From assembly GCA_028279875.1 (NCBI GenBank), contig JANQMU010000019.1, forward strand, positions 51,373-115,372: 64,000 bases of DNA. Reading direction: 5' to 3'. The notes beneath the pieces are model-generated. The model was given only the letters and a program-made list of their open reading frames with translations. It was not told the origin of the DNA and did not search any database. The translations under genes were made by a program, and so were the position numbers. Shown here one piece after another: positions 9,557-17,779 of this stretch. The first letter of the stretch is position 1; each line of letters starts with the position of its first letter. This DNA is from Rhizobiaceae bacterium (GTDB taxonomy: Bacteria > Pseudomonadota > Alphaproteobacteria > Rhizobiales > Rhizobiaceae).

Positions 9557-10153
9557 CTATCCGCAATACAGGCAGTTCGAATAGCTGTTGCAGCCGGTGT
9601 TCGACGTTTCGTAACACAGGCAGTCGCAGTGGCTGAGATAGGGGGCTCCGGGCGGGCAGCAGACCTGTCCGTCGGTGCTGCAGAAATTGGTGATGCAATC
9701 ATAGTAGCCGGCGCCATGCTGGTTCGCACAATCACCACAGCCCGCCGCCGCCGGTCGAAATGTCGGCAAAGTAGCCATGGCGGCCGCGGCCATGCCGCGA
9801 AGGAAAAGCATCAATGTTTCGCGCCGCGACAGTGTCAGCGGGATTGCGCTGCGCCCTTTTCCGACGGGTCGGATGGCGGCGGGCCGCATCGGTCGAACAC
9901 CTTGTTTTCCGCTTTGGGCGCCGGTCACCCGGTGCAGGCCATGGGCGATGAAATGCGCCACACAGAGCATGGTCAAACCGATAGCGGCGGCCAGGGTCAG
10001 ATACCAGACCGTGATGTTCGGCGTGGTCAGGCCGGCAAGCAGCAGCAGTAACCAGGCGATGATCGCCAGCCTCAGTGCCAGTCGCATGCAGCGGGCACAG
10101 CGCCCGAATTTCGTGGAAAGGAAAGTGGATATGTGAGAGGCAATCGCGTGCAT
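9557..10153 (-). CDS. Hypothetical two-helix membrane protein with Cys-rich C-terminal domain
   Basis: A 198-residue protein in three parts. Residues 16-75 hold a GRCARCM motif followed by two predicted membrane helices, resembling the small DUF3624-type family. A linker (80-110) is basic. From about residue 112 a run of Met, Ala and Leu (LMLFLRGMAAAAMATL) looks like a second signal or membrane segment and ends in a region with about a dozen Cys in 60 residues (AGCGDCANQHGAGYYDC, QVCCPPGAPYLSHCDCLC). GGGAG lies 8 nt before the ATG. The Cys-rich tail recalls secreted disulfide or metal-binding modules. I do not recognise a function; the join between membrane and Cys-rich parts seems unusual. 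Confidence 0.75.
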   Translation of the reverse strand: MHAIASHISTFLSTKFGRCARCMRLALRLAIIAWLLLLLAGLTTPNITVWYLTLAAAIGLTMLCVAHFIAHGLHRVTGAQSGKQGVRPMRPAAIRPVGKGRSAIPLTLSRRETLMLFLRGMAAAAMATLPTFRPAAAGCGDCANQHGAGYYDCITNFCSTDGQVCCPPGAPYLSHCDCLCYETSNTGCNSYSNCLYCG

Positions 10154-10254
10154 TGGCTCATCTCCCGAGGAGACGTTTTCGGGGTCGCCGCAATCTTCCG
10201 ATACGATACCACAGTTTCGCGCCTATAGACAGGATGCTGCCGCAAGGAATCAGT

Positions 10255-11787
10255 TTAGCCGTGTTCGCGCGGCCGGATGGTGCGGATGAAGCCAAGGACT
10301 GCGAGTGCCAATATTGCCGGGACGATGGCGAGGCTGTTGCCGACGACCAGCAGGGCGGCCGTGCCGGCCCAGCAGATCGACGAAAAGGCCTCGGCGAATG
10401 TGGCGATTTTCGAGGAGGCGTGGCGATGGCGGAAATGGCTGCGCTTGGCCTGGGCGCGGAACCAGACCTGAATGGCCGTCGCGGCCCCGGCGGACAAGGC
10501 CAGGCAGGCAACCGTCACCAGCGCCGCGCGAGGATCGAAAACGGCCAGGAACAGCAGGATCGGTGACAGGACGAGGCACACGGCGATCAAAACGGCCTCG
10601 ACCTTCGCCCGCAGGCCAAGGCGGGCACTCATCGGTGCGCTGCGGATGAGATCCGGCGCGTCCTCACCGCAAATCGCCAGCCAGGCAAGGCCACCGGCCA
10701 GTTGGCCGGAGGCCATGACGATCACCGGCACGACGACGACGATGGCGCCGATATCGGCGCCGTAATTGCGCCACAGCAGAAAGGCCGGGACCAGCAGGTA
10801 GAGCATCTGCATCAGGGTCTGGGACAGAAGCCACGGATCGCGGGCAAGCAGCACCAGTTCCTTGTTGCGGAGCGTCTGGCGCAAGGTCCGGGCGCGAAAG
10901 CCGGTCGGTCGCCGGCGGGTCCTTCCGCTCTGTTCACCGACTCCCGCGGTGGACAGGGCAAGGGTGGCAAAACGGGCCGAAGTGGCCCTGATTGCCAGCG
11001 CCAGCAGGCCAAACCCGACGATCGAGAAGGTGAGGGCGGCCGAGACATCGCCCAGCAGCGCCCGCGCCGGAATCCAGATCGCTGCCGATGCGTCCGGCAG
11101 CATCTGCGAGACTTCCGGCGCGGTCAGCACGCTGAGCCGCGAGAGATTGCCGAAATAGGCGATGGCGACGAGCTGCATGGCGATTGCGAAGCCGGCACCG
11201 ATGACCGCGGCGATGATCTGGGCGATGGCGCGGGTGCGCTTCGGACCGAAGACCCTGAACAGTGTGACGGCGATGACCAGCGAGATGGCGGTGGCAATCG
11301 CCGACATCGACAGAAGCGTCAGATAGCCCAGCAGCCACAGGGGACCGTCCTCCCAGGCCATGACATTGAGGAATGGCGCCACCAGCAGCGCTGACATGGC
11401 GACGCTGGTCAGCGCCACGGCGCAGATGCGGATGGTGAAAATACGGGCGGCCGGCGCCGGCGAACTCAAGATAAGGTCGAGATCGGCGCGGGCGTAAAAG
11501 GCCCGCGTTACCGATTCCAGCGATTGCGACACCATCAGGCTGAGCGAGACCAGCGCGCATCCGGAAATAAAGATATACACCGCTTTCGGATCCATCCGTA
11601 CCAGATCGACCGCTCCGGTCACCACGAACCAGGCGACCGCATGCATGCCGGCGACGAAAGCGGCAAGTGCGGCGCATGCCAGGATCTTGCGGTGTGTCCT
11701 GCCGCGGATGACAAGCCCCGTCCAATCGCGCCAGAACAGGCCAATTTCATGGCGGGCGAACCATGTCAGGGAGGTGGCCTGCATCAT
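10255..11787 (-). CDS. ABC-2-type exporter permease (510 aa)
   Basis: A polytopic inner-membrane protein with about 12 hydrophobic segments. It has the arrangement of large ABC-2 permeases: a first membrane half (about 40-250), a soluble basic stretch (about 285-310, SGRTRRRPTGFRARTLRQTL), and a second half that begins with NKELVLLARDPWLLSQTLMQ. The start codon lies 6 bp after the stop of the ATP-binding gene, so the two form an exporter. Substrate unknown; similar pairs are usually annotated only as multidrug or antibiotic-type exporters. The C-terminal residues (RTIRPREHG) are cytoplasmic by the positive-inside rule. Confidence 0.88.
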   Translation of the reverse strand: MMQATSLTWFARHEIGLFWRDWTGLVIRGRTHRKILACAALAAFVAGMHAVAWFVVTGAVDLVRMDPKAVYIFISGCALVSLSLMVSQSLESVTRAFYARADLDLILSSPAPAARIFTIRICAVALTSVAMSALLVAPFLNVMAWEDGPLWLLGYLTLLSMSAIATAISLVIAVTLFRVFGPKRTRAIAQIIAAVIGAGFAIAMQLVAIAYFGNLSRLSVLTAPEVSQMLPDASAAIWIPARALLGDVSAALTFSIVGFGLLALAIRATSARFATLALSTAGVGEQSGRTRRRPTGFRARTLRQTLRNKELVLLARDPWLLSQTLMQMLYLLVPAFLLWRNYGADIGAIVVVVPVIVMASGQLAGGLAWLAICGEDAPDLIRSAPMSARLGLRAKVEAVLIAVCLVLSPILLFLAVFDPRAALVTVACLALSAGAATAIQVWFRAQAKRSHFRHRHASSKIATFAEAFSSICWAGTAALLVVGNSLAIVPAILALAVLGFIRTIRPREHG

Positions 11788-11793
11788 TGCGAT

Positions 11794-12570
11794 TTACGCG
11801 GCAACGTCGCCCACGCCCCGGTTGGACACGAGGTCGAGGAAGATGTCCTCGAGGTTGGAGCCGCTGTTGCCAGCCTGCCTGCGCAGATCCTGAAGCGTCC
11901 CCTCGGCGATCAGCCGGCCGCGGGCGATGACCCCGATCCGCTGCGCCATGCGCTCGGCCACCTCGAGAATATGCGTCGTCATGATGACAGTGACTCCGCC
12001 GGCGACCCGTTCCAGGAGAACGTCCTTGACCTGGCGGGCCGAACCGGCGTCGAGGCCGGTCAGCGGCTCGTCCAGAATGATCAGGCGCGGCTCGTGCACA
12101 AGCGCGCCGGCGAGCGCCACCTTCTGGCGCATGCCCCTGGAAAAGCCGCCGCACTGCTCATGGGCATGGGGCGCCAGCCCGAGCCAGCCGAGCAATTCCT
12201 CGGCGCGGCGGTGCGCCGTGCCGGCATCGATGCCCCACAGGCCGGCAACGAATTCCAGATATTCGAAGGGCGACAGCTTGTCATAGATCATCGGCTCGTC
12301 GGAGACCCAGGCGACAATCCGCTTGGCCGCAACCGGGTCGTGCAACGCATCGATGCCGAAGATGGATATGGATCCTGAATCGGGCGACAGCAAACCCGCC
12401 ACCATGCGCAGCGTGGTGGTCTTGCCGGCTCCATTCGGCCCGAGCAGGGCGTAGAACTCGCCGGCGCGGACCTGCAGGCTGAGACCGCAGACGGCCGGCT
12501 TGTCAAAGCTCTTGTGAAGATCGGCAATGGACAGTGCCGTATCCGGCGATCGCGAAACAGTCATGAACAT
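11794..12570 (-). CDS. ABC transporter ATP-binding protein (ABC-2 exporter partner)
   Basis: A 258-residue single-domain ATPase. Walker A is LLGPNGAGKTTT (about 42-53), the signature motif GGFSRGMRQKVALAGALV (about 141-158), Walker B RLIILDEPLTGLD, and the switch His is in MTTHILE. This is the CcmA/drug-exporter type rather than an importer type. It would power the 510-residue permease encoded immediately downstream. The leader is unusual: a 10-bp inverted repeat ends 5 nt before the first ATG, and its 3' arm contains the only Shine-Dalgarno-like AGGT. Translation could therefore depend on opening that hairpin. A second in-frame ATG is two codons further on. Confidence 0.92.
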   Translation of the reverse strand: MFMTVSRSPDTALSIADLHKSFDKPAVCGLSLQVRAGEFYALLGPNGAGKTTTLRMVAGLLSPDSGSISIFGIDALHDPVAAKRIVAWVSDEPMIYDKLSPFEYLEFVAGLWGIDAGTAHRRAEELLGWLGLAPHAHEQCGGFSRGMRQKVALAGALVHEPRLIILDEPLTGLDAGSARQVKDVLLERVAGGVTVIMTTHILEVAERMAQRIGVIARGRLIAEGTLQDLRRQAGNSGSNLEDIFLDLVSNRGVGDVAA

Positions 12571-12575
12571 CCCAC

Positions 12576-12618
12576 ACCTGGTCTCGGCGGTTTTACCGCA
12601 AGCGTGTTGAGACCAGGT
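12576..12618 (-). promoter_or_regulatory. Perfect 10-bp inverted repeat over the ribosome-binding site of the ABC ATPase
   Basis: ACCTGGTCTC (12576-12585) and GAGACCAGGT (12609-12618) are exact complements separated by 23 nt, which themselves contain the small hairpin GCGGT-TTT-ACCGC (12587-12599). In the minus-strand transcript the 3' arm carries AGGT and ends 5 nt before the AUG. It can be read either as an RNA hairpin that hides the ribosome-binding site or as a DNA operator. Confidence 0.55.
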
Positions 12619-12681
12619 AAACGGGGCGATTCAAATCCAAGCGAAGTCCATGATCGAGCCGGCGACAGCCGGTGCGCGATC

Positions 12682-12709
12682 CACCTGAAAACCAGGTGCT
12701 CCAAGCACC
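12682..12709 (-). terminator. Pair of mutually exclusive small hairpins after the first cyclase gene
   Basis: CACCTG (12682-12687) pairs with CAGGTG (12693-12698), and overlapping GGTGCT (12695-12700) pairs with AGCACC (12704-12709). The two stems share bases and cannot form together. They begin 7 bp after the cyclase stop. No T tract follows on the minus strand, so a terminator role is only a suggestion. Confidence 0.3.
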
Positions 12710-12715
12710 GTGCAA

Positions 12716-13984
12716 TCAGTTCAGCAACCGGCTCTCCGCGTCTTCATCGGCTTGCGTGGCAGTACCGGGCCGCTTGCCGTCCGACGGCTTCGGAGCGAAC
12801 AATTCGATCTCCTGCGACAGGCCGACCAGCCTGTGCTTGCCGGTGGAGACCCACTGGTCCGGTTCGGTTGCGGCGATCTCCCGCGTGACCAGTGCACTGC
12901 ACTCGACCGCCTTGGTCATCGCTTCAATGCGTTCGACCTCATTGACGGTTGGGCCGATGACCGAGAAGGTCAGACGTTCGGCGACACCGATATTGCCGAA
13001 CATCACCTTGCCGGTGTTGAGGCCGACGCCGAACCGGATCGGAACGAGGCCGTTTCCGGTGCGTTCGTCATTGAGCTTCAGGCACAGCGCCTCGGATTCG
13101 CGCAATGCGGCGGTCGCCGAACGCACGGCCTCGGAAAAGTCCTCCTCGGTCGTATAGGGAAAGATCGCCAGCACCGCGTCGCCGATGAAATCGAGCACCT
13201 CGCCGCCATATTTGATCGCCGAGCCGGCGGTGCATTCATAGTAGTCGTTGAGCAGGTTGAAATAGGCGTCCGAGGCCATGGTGTCGGCCAGCGCCGTGGA
13301 ATCGCGCAGATCCGAAAACCAGACCACCGCCTGGGTTTCCTGCCCGTCGCCGCGCTTGATGGCGCCGTCGAGAACCTGCCTGCCGGCCTGTTTGCCGAGA
13401 TAGGTCTCGACGATGTTACCGGCGATACGCGACTGGATGGCCGTCTTGCAGGCGACGGCGAAGCGCCGCTGGATTTTGTGCAATGCGGCGATGTCATCGT
13501 CGGAAAATCCGCCGGGCCGGTCGGACGACCAGGCGACGATCAGTCCGGCCCGGCCTGTGTCGACCGCGTCGTCGTCGCCGTCGAAGGCGGTGGCGATGGT
13601 CAGATAATCGGTAAAGCCCTGTTCGACCAGTTCCTCCAGAACGGGAAAATCGATCAGCTTGTTGGGTCCGTCAAGATTGCGGCGAAGGACCGGCAGGTTG
13701 TTTTCCGCCATGAAATGCAGCGGACTTCGGAGATATTCCTCGCCGCGTTCGTCCTGATGGCGGAATTGTTCAAATTCGGAACCGGTTTCGCGTCGCCACA
13801 GGATGGTTTCGGCCTGGAACAGCGGATGCAGGGTCGGCCAGACGACCCGGGCCCGGGCCACCGGCACGCCGGCGGCATAGAGCCGCATGCTGACGGCGTT
13901 GAACATTTCGATGATGTCCGGATCGCTTAGCGCCTGATCGACCAGCCATTCGCCGATCCCTGTGATGAGTGTGTTGTCTGCCAT
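12716..13984 (-). CDS. Class III adenylate/guanylate cyclase, tandem paralogue 1
   Basis: A 422-residue soluble protein: an N-terminal region of ~210 residues (LHPLFQAETILWRR, LHFMAENNLPVLRRNLDG; GAF-like in size, no membrane segment) followed by a class III cyclase domain. Metal-binding Asp225 (VVWFSDLRDST) and Asp269 (DFIGDAVLAIF), the transition-state Asn348 and Arg352 (GPTVNEVER) are all present, so catalysis is plausible. The two residues that choose between ATP and GTP are Asp265 (usually Lys in adenylate and Glu in guanylate cyclases) and Ser341 (usually Asp/Thr or Cys). The start at 13984 (MADNTL) is chosen because it matches the start of the paralogue. It follows paralogue 2 by ~100 bp in the same direction. 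Confidence 0.9.
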   Translation of the reverse strand: MADNTLITGIGEWLVDQALSDPDIIEMFNAVSMRLYAAGVPVARARVVWPTLHPLFQAETILWRRETGSEFEQFRHQDERGEEYLRSPLHFMAENNLPVLRRNLDGPNKLIDFPVLEELVEQGFTDYLTIATAFDGDDDAVDTGRAGLIVAWSSDRPGGFSDDDIAALHKIQRRFAVACKTAIQSRIAGNIVETYLGKQAGRQVLDGAIKRGDGQETQAVVWFSDLRDSTALADTMASDAYFNLLNDYYECTAGSAIKYGGEVLDFIGDAVLAIFPYTTEEDFSEAVRSATAALRESEALCLKLNDERTGNGLVPIRFGVGLNTGKVMFGNIGVAERLTFSVIGPTVNEVERIEAMTKAVECSALVTREIAATEPDQWVSTGKHRLVGLSQEIELFAPKPSDGKRPGTATQADEDAESRLLN

Positions 13985-14050
13985 GGTATCTGTCCGTTGC
14001 GCCCGTTGCCGGGCCTGAAAATCAATAGGTTTGCTCTCTGCGTTCGATTT

Positions 14051-14079
14051 ATCCGAAAACCGTTTCACACTTTTCGGAT
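14051..14079. repeat. Hairpin repeat between the two cyclase genes
   Basis: ATCCGAAAA (14051-14059) and TTTTCGGAT (14071-14079) are perfect 9-bp arms around an 11-nt loop. The flanks (CGATTT before, CTCG after) match the tandem copies at 18.2-18.35 kb. It lies 10 bp after the stop codon of cyclase 2, so it may also act as an mRNA 3' end or processing signal. It resembles short intergenic elements widespread in rhizobial genomes. Confidence 0.65.
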
Positions 14080-14088
14080 CTCGCGGTG

Positions 14089-15351
14089 TCAGTTCAGCAC
14101 CGGCATGCGGATTTCGTCCTTGTCGTCCGGGCTGTCGCCGGCTTGTCTCACTTCCTTCGGTTGCGGCGCGAACAGCTCGATTTCCTGTGCGACGCCGGCC
14201 AGTTTATGGGTGCCCGTCGATGCCCAGGCGTCGGGTTCGCTGGCGGCGATCTTGCCGGTCACCAGTGCCGATGTGCCGGCGCTCCTTGTCAGTGTCTCGA
14301 TTCGCGCCACCTCATTGACCGTCGGGCCGATGACGGAAAAGGTCAGCCTTTCCTGAACGCCGATATTGCCGAACATCACCTTGCCGGTGTTGAGCCCGAC
14401 GCCGAAGCTGATCGGGACACGACCATTGTCCTGGCGCCGGGTATTGAGTTCCTCGCGCAGCGTATGGGCCTGACGCAGCGCCCGGGTGGCCGCTGCGGCC
14501 GCCCCGGCAAACTCGTTCTCGGTGGGATAGGGAAAAATCGCCAGAACGGCATCGCCGATAAAATCGAGCACCTCGCCGCCATGGTTGATCGCCGGACCCG
14601 CCGTGCATTCATAGTAGTCGTTGAGTAGATCGAAATAGTCGTCCGCGGCCATGGTGTCGCCCAGCGCGGTGGAGTCGCGCAGATCCGAATACCAGACGAC
14701 GGCCTGGGTTTCCTGGCCGTCGCCGCGCTTGATGGCGCCGTCGAGAACCTGCCTGCCTGCGTGCCTGCCGAGATAGGTCTCGACGATATTGCCGGCGATG
14801 CGCGATTGAATGGCGGTGCGGCAGGCCACCGCGATACGGCGCTGGATCTTCTGCAGGGCGGCGACATCGTCATCGGAGAAACCGCCGGACCGGTCCGAGG
14901 CCCAGGCAACCAGGATACCCCCCGCCGCGCCGAAATCGCCGCGCCGGCCGAAACCTGTCAGGATGGTCAGGTAGTCGGTCATGTTCTGTTCGATCAACTC
15001 ATCGAGAATCGGGAAATCGACCAGCCTGTTCGGGCCGTCGAGATTGCGGCGAATGATCGGAATGTTGTGTTCGAACATGAAATGCATCGGACTGGCGAGA
15101 TAGGCTTCCGTGCGCTCGTTCTGGTGGCGGAACTGCTCCAGCGTGGTTTCGTGGCCTTGCCGCCACAGCACCGTTTCAGCCTGAAACAGCGGATGCAGGG
15201 TCGGCCAGGACAGGCGGGCCCGCGCCAGGGGCACGCCGGCGCCGTGAAGCTTCCGGCAGGCGGTCTCGAACATGGTGACGATATCCGGATCGCTGAGCGC
15301 CTGATCGACCAGCCATTCGCCGATCTCCGTGATCAATGTTTTGTCAGCCAT
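14089..15351 (-). CDS. Class III adenylate/guanylate cyclase, tandem paralogue 2
   Basis: A 420-residue paralogue of the downstream cyclase, alike along its whole length, so the pair arose by tandem duplication. The N-terminal region is the same soluble type (LHPLFQAETVLWRQ, LHFM-like MHFMFEHNIPIIRRNLDG). In the catalytic domain Asp223 (VVWYSDLRDST), Asp267 (DFIGDAVLAIF), Asn346 and Arg350 are conserved. The substrate-selecting positions are again Asp263 and Ser339 instead of the adenylate pair Lys/Asp(Thr). The start at 15351 (MADKTL) is preferred over the first Met of the open frame because of its match with paralogue 1. It could form homodimers or heterodimers with the neighbour. Nothing in the flanks names the signal sensed. 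Confidence 0.9.
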   Translation of the reverse strand: MADKTLITEIGEWLVDQALSDPDIVTMFETACRKLHGAGVPLARARLSWPTLHPLFQAETVLWRQGHETTLEQFRHQNERTEAYLASPMHFMFEHNIPIIRRNLDGPNRLVDFPILDELIEQNMTDYLTILTGFGRRGDFGAAGGILVAWASDRSGGFSDDDVAALQKIQRRIAVACRTAIQSRIAGNIVETYLGRHAGRQVLDGAIKRGDGQETQAVVWYSDLRDSTALGDTMAADDYFDLLNDYYECTAGPAINHGGEVLDFIGDAVLAIFPYPTENEFAGAAAAATRALRQAHTLREELNTRRQDNGRVPISFGVGLNTGKVMFGNIGVQERLTFSVIGPTVNEVARIETLTRSAGTSALVTGKIAASEPDAWASTGTHKLAGVAQEIELFAPQPKEVRQAGDSPDDKDEIRMPVLN

Positions 15352-15432
15352 CACGATCGTCCGATGTCCCGCCGGTTGCGGGAAGATTTCTAGCCAATTG
15401 CGCAATTCGCATGAACCGCTCCCGCTTTCCTG

Positions 15433-15472
15433 TCGGAAAACCGTGGCGGCTTTTTCGAACTCGCTCTATAAA
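15433..15472. repeat. Diverged copy of the GAAAACCG...CTTTTTCG hairpin repeat
   Basis: TCGGAAAACCG (15433-15443) and CTTTTTCGAACTCGCTCTA keep the order and spacing of the repeat seen at 14.05 and 18.2 kb, but the arms no longer pair well. It sits in the 299-bp divergent region between cyclase 2 and the EamA-type transporter, in which I see no other gene. Confidence 0.3.
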
Positions 15473-15650
15473 TTGGCTCGCACAGGTGCAATTGCAAGGG
15501 CGGTCAGGCTGCTGCTGACAGGCGTTGTCAGGAGCCGGCCCGAACCCGATCCGGCGGTCATGGCGTTCGATGCCGACGGATTGCAGGTTTTCGCGGGCCG
15601 GCAGTTTGCAACAAATCCGTGAGGCTGAGCGCAACCAGAAGGGCCCTGAT

Positions 15651-16613
15651 TTGGCTGATCACAACGCATCCGAACCCTGCCCGCCGGCCGCACAATCGCG
15701 GCTCGGCATCGAAGCGGGGATTACGATGATGGCGGCCGGTGTCATGATGGCGCCCGGCGTTCACGCGATCGCCAAGGGCCTCGGCGACGCGCTGACGCCT
15801 GGCCAGATCGCGTTTTTCCGTTTTTCCTTCCAGTTTCTCCTGCTGCTGCCGCTGGTCTGGGTGAGTTGCGGCGCGCGGGTTCCGGCGCCGACCGCATTGC
15901 ATGCGCTGCGCGGGTTTCTGCTGGCGGCGGCAACCGTGTTCTTTTTCTGGGCGCTGAATCACATGCCGCTGGCGGAAAGCTCGGCAATCTTCTTTGTCGA
16001 ACCCTTGATCCTGACGCTCATGTCGGCCGTCTTTCTCGGGGAATCGATCGGCTATCGCCGCATTCTGGCGGTCATTGTCGGCTTTGCCGGCGCGCTGATC
16101 GTCATCCGGCCGAATTTCCAGGTGGTGGGCCCGGTCGCTCTGCTGCCACTGCTGAGCGCCGTGTGTATCGCCGCCTATCTCACCATCACCCGGGGCCTCG
16201 CCGAGCGGGAAGATGCGCGGGCCATGCAGTTCTGGGTGTGCCTGTTCGCGGCGTTGACCCTTGCGCTGGCCATGGCCGTCGGTCCGCATTTTTCGGTGAC
16301 GGTCCTCGAACCCGCATGGATGACCGGCGCGCAATGGCTGATCCTGGTCGGGCTCGGTGCGCTTGCGACGGTTTCCCATATGCTGGCGATCTACGGGATA
16401 AGGCTGGCGCCGGCGGCCATCCTCGCACCCTTTCAGTATCTGGAGATCTTGGGCGCGACTATTTTGGGCGTCATGTTCTTCGGCGACCTTCCGGATGGCG
16501 TGACGCTGCTGGGCATTGCGATCATCGTCGGCTCCGGCCTCTACATGTTTGGCAAGGAGCGGAAGGCTCATCGCCGGGCCGATGGTCTCTCGCGCGTCCA
16601 TGAGCCACGATAG
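15651..16613 (+). CDS. EamA/DMT-superfamily membrane transporter
   Basis: A ~320-residue inner-membrane protein with ten predicted helices in two homologous EamA halves; the second begins near LLPLLSAVCIAAYLTITRGLAE. This is the drug/metabolite transporter superfamily, whose members mostly export metabolites or amino acids. The start is uncertain: the TTG at 15651, eight nucleotides after AGAAGGG, gives a short hydrophilic N-terminus before helix 1 (GIEAGITMMAAGVMMAPGVH), whereas the first ATG at 15525 adds 42 unlikely residues. The C-terminus (GKERKAHRRADGLSR) is basic and cytoplasmic. It is a stand-alone gene, followed after 81 bp by ada. The substrate cannot be predicted. Confidence 0.87.
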   Translation: MADHNASEPCPPAAQSRLGIEAGITMMAAGVMMAPGVHAIAKGLGDALTPGQIAFFRFSFQFLLLLPLVWVSCGARVPAPTALHALRGFLLAAATVFFFWALNHMPLAESSAIFFVEPLILTLMSAVFLGESIGYRRILAVIVGFAGALIVIRPNFQVVGPVALLPLLSAVCIAAYLTITRGLAEREDARAMQFWVCLFAALTLALAMAVGPHFSVTVLEPAWMTGAQWLILVGLGALATVSHMLAIYGIRLAPAAILAPFQYLEILGATILGVMFFGDLPDGVTLLGIAIIVGSGLYMFGKERKAHRRADGLSRVHEPR

Positions 16614-16694
16614 AGGCCGGCTGCCGGCAGAAAAACCAATATTAATGCCCGAAATGAGGCGGCCGTCACCGGCACGATCTGTTAGGAATTCGAC

Positions 16695-17750
16695 ATGCTC
16701 TTCGAACTTCCCGATGACGATACGCTCTATGCGGCGCTGCTGGACCGCGATCCGGCCTATGACGGGCGGGCGTTTGTCGGTGTCACATCGACCGGAATCT
16801 TCTGCCGCCTGACCTGTCCGGCGCGCAATCCGAAACGCGAGAACTGCCGGTTTTTCGATACCGTCGCGACCTGTCTGGAGGCGGGGTTTCGACCGTGCAA
16901 GCGCTGCTCACCCATGGCGCCTGCTGCTGATGCCGATCCGGTGATCCGCACGCTTCTGGCGGCGCTCGAGGCCGATCCGGCACGGCGCTGGACGGAGGCC
17001 GACATCGTCGCCCGCGGGCTCGATCCGTCGACCGTGCGCCGCAGCTTCAAGCGCCAGTTCAGTACGACATTCCTGGAAATGGCGCGGCTGTCGCGTCTGC
17101 GCGACGGGTTCGTGACGCTGTCGGCCGGCGGCCGCGTCATCGATGCCCAGCTCGATGCCGGCTTCGAATCGCCCAGCGGGTTTCGCACCGCCTTTGCCCG
17201 CCTGCTTGGACAATCGCCCGCCCGCTTCACCGGGCGCGAACGCCTCAAGGCCGATTGGATCGCGACACCGCTGGGTGCAATGATCGCGGTGAGCGACCGG
17301 AGGAGCCTGCACCTGCTCGAATTCGTCGAGCGAAAGGCGCTGCCGGCTGAGTTGAAAAAGATCCGGCGGGAAAGCGGTGACGATCTGGGCATCGGGCGGT
17401 TTGAGCCAACAGCGCAGGTGGAAGCGGAACTCGCCGCCTTTTTCGAGGGCAAATGCGATGTCTTCGAAACACCGCTGACAATGCACGGAACGCCGTTCAC
17501 CAGGGCCGTGTGGGATGAGCTCAGGCGGATCCCGACGGGCACCACCCGCAGCTACAGCGACCTTGCGCGGGCGATCGGAAGGCCCTCGGCCACCCGGGCC
17601 GTGGCCCGCGCCAATTGTGCCAATATGATCGCGCTGGTCATTCCGTGCCACCGGGTCATCGGCGCGGATGGTTCGCTGACCGGCTATGGCGGCGGGCTGT
17701 GGCGCAAGCAGAAGCTGATTGAACTGGAACGCCGGTTCGCCGGGCGCTGA
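16695..17750 (+). CDS. ada: Ada: bifunctional methylated-DNA cysteine methyltransferase / adaptive-response activator
   Basis: A 351-residue protein with the full three-part Ada layout. The N-terminal zinc domain has Cys37, Cys41, Cys68 and Cys71 (FCRLTC and CKRC); in the family the first of these takes methyl groups from phosphotriesters and switches on activation. A central AraC-type helix-turn-helix spans about 85-180 (DAQLDAGFESPSGFRTAFARL). The C-terminal O6-methylguanine methyltransferase domain ends with IPCHRVIG, placing the acceptor at Cys318. It repairs alkylated DNA by irreversible methyl transfer and then activates alkylation-response genes. No alkA or alkB lies next to it here, so any regulon partners are elsewhere. 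Confidence 0.95.
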   Translation: MLFELPDDDTLYAALLDRDPAYDGRAFVGVTSTGIFCRLTCPARNPKRENCRFFDTVATCLEAGFRPCKRCSPMAPAADADPVIRTLLAALEADPARRWTEADIVARGLDPSTVRRSFKRQFSTTFLEMARLSRLRDGFVTLSAGGRVIDAQLDAGFESPSGFRTAFARLLGQSPARFTGRERLKADWIATPLGAMIAVSDRRSLHLLEFVERKALPAELKKIRRESGDDLGIGRFEPTAQVEAELAAFFEGKCDVFETPLTMHGTPFTRAVWDELRRIPTGTTRSYSDLARAIGRPSATRAVARANCANMIALVIPCHRVIGADGSLTGYGGGLWRKQKLIELERRFAGR

Positions 17751-17779
17751 TCTCCCGGTTTCCGGTGGGTCGAAGCGCG

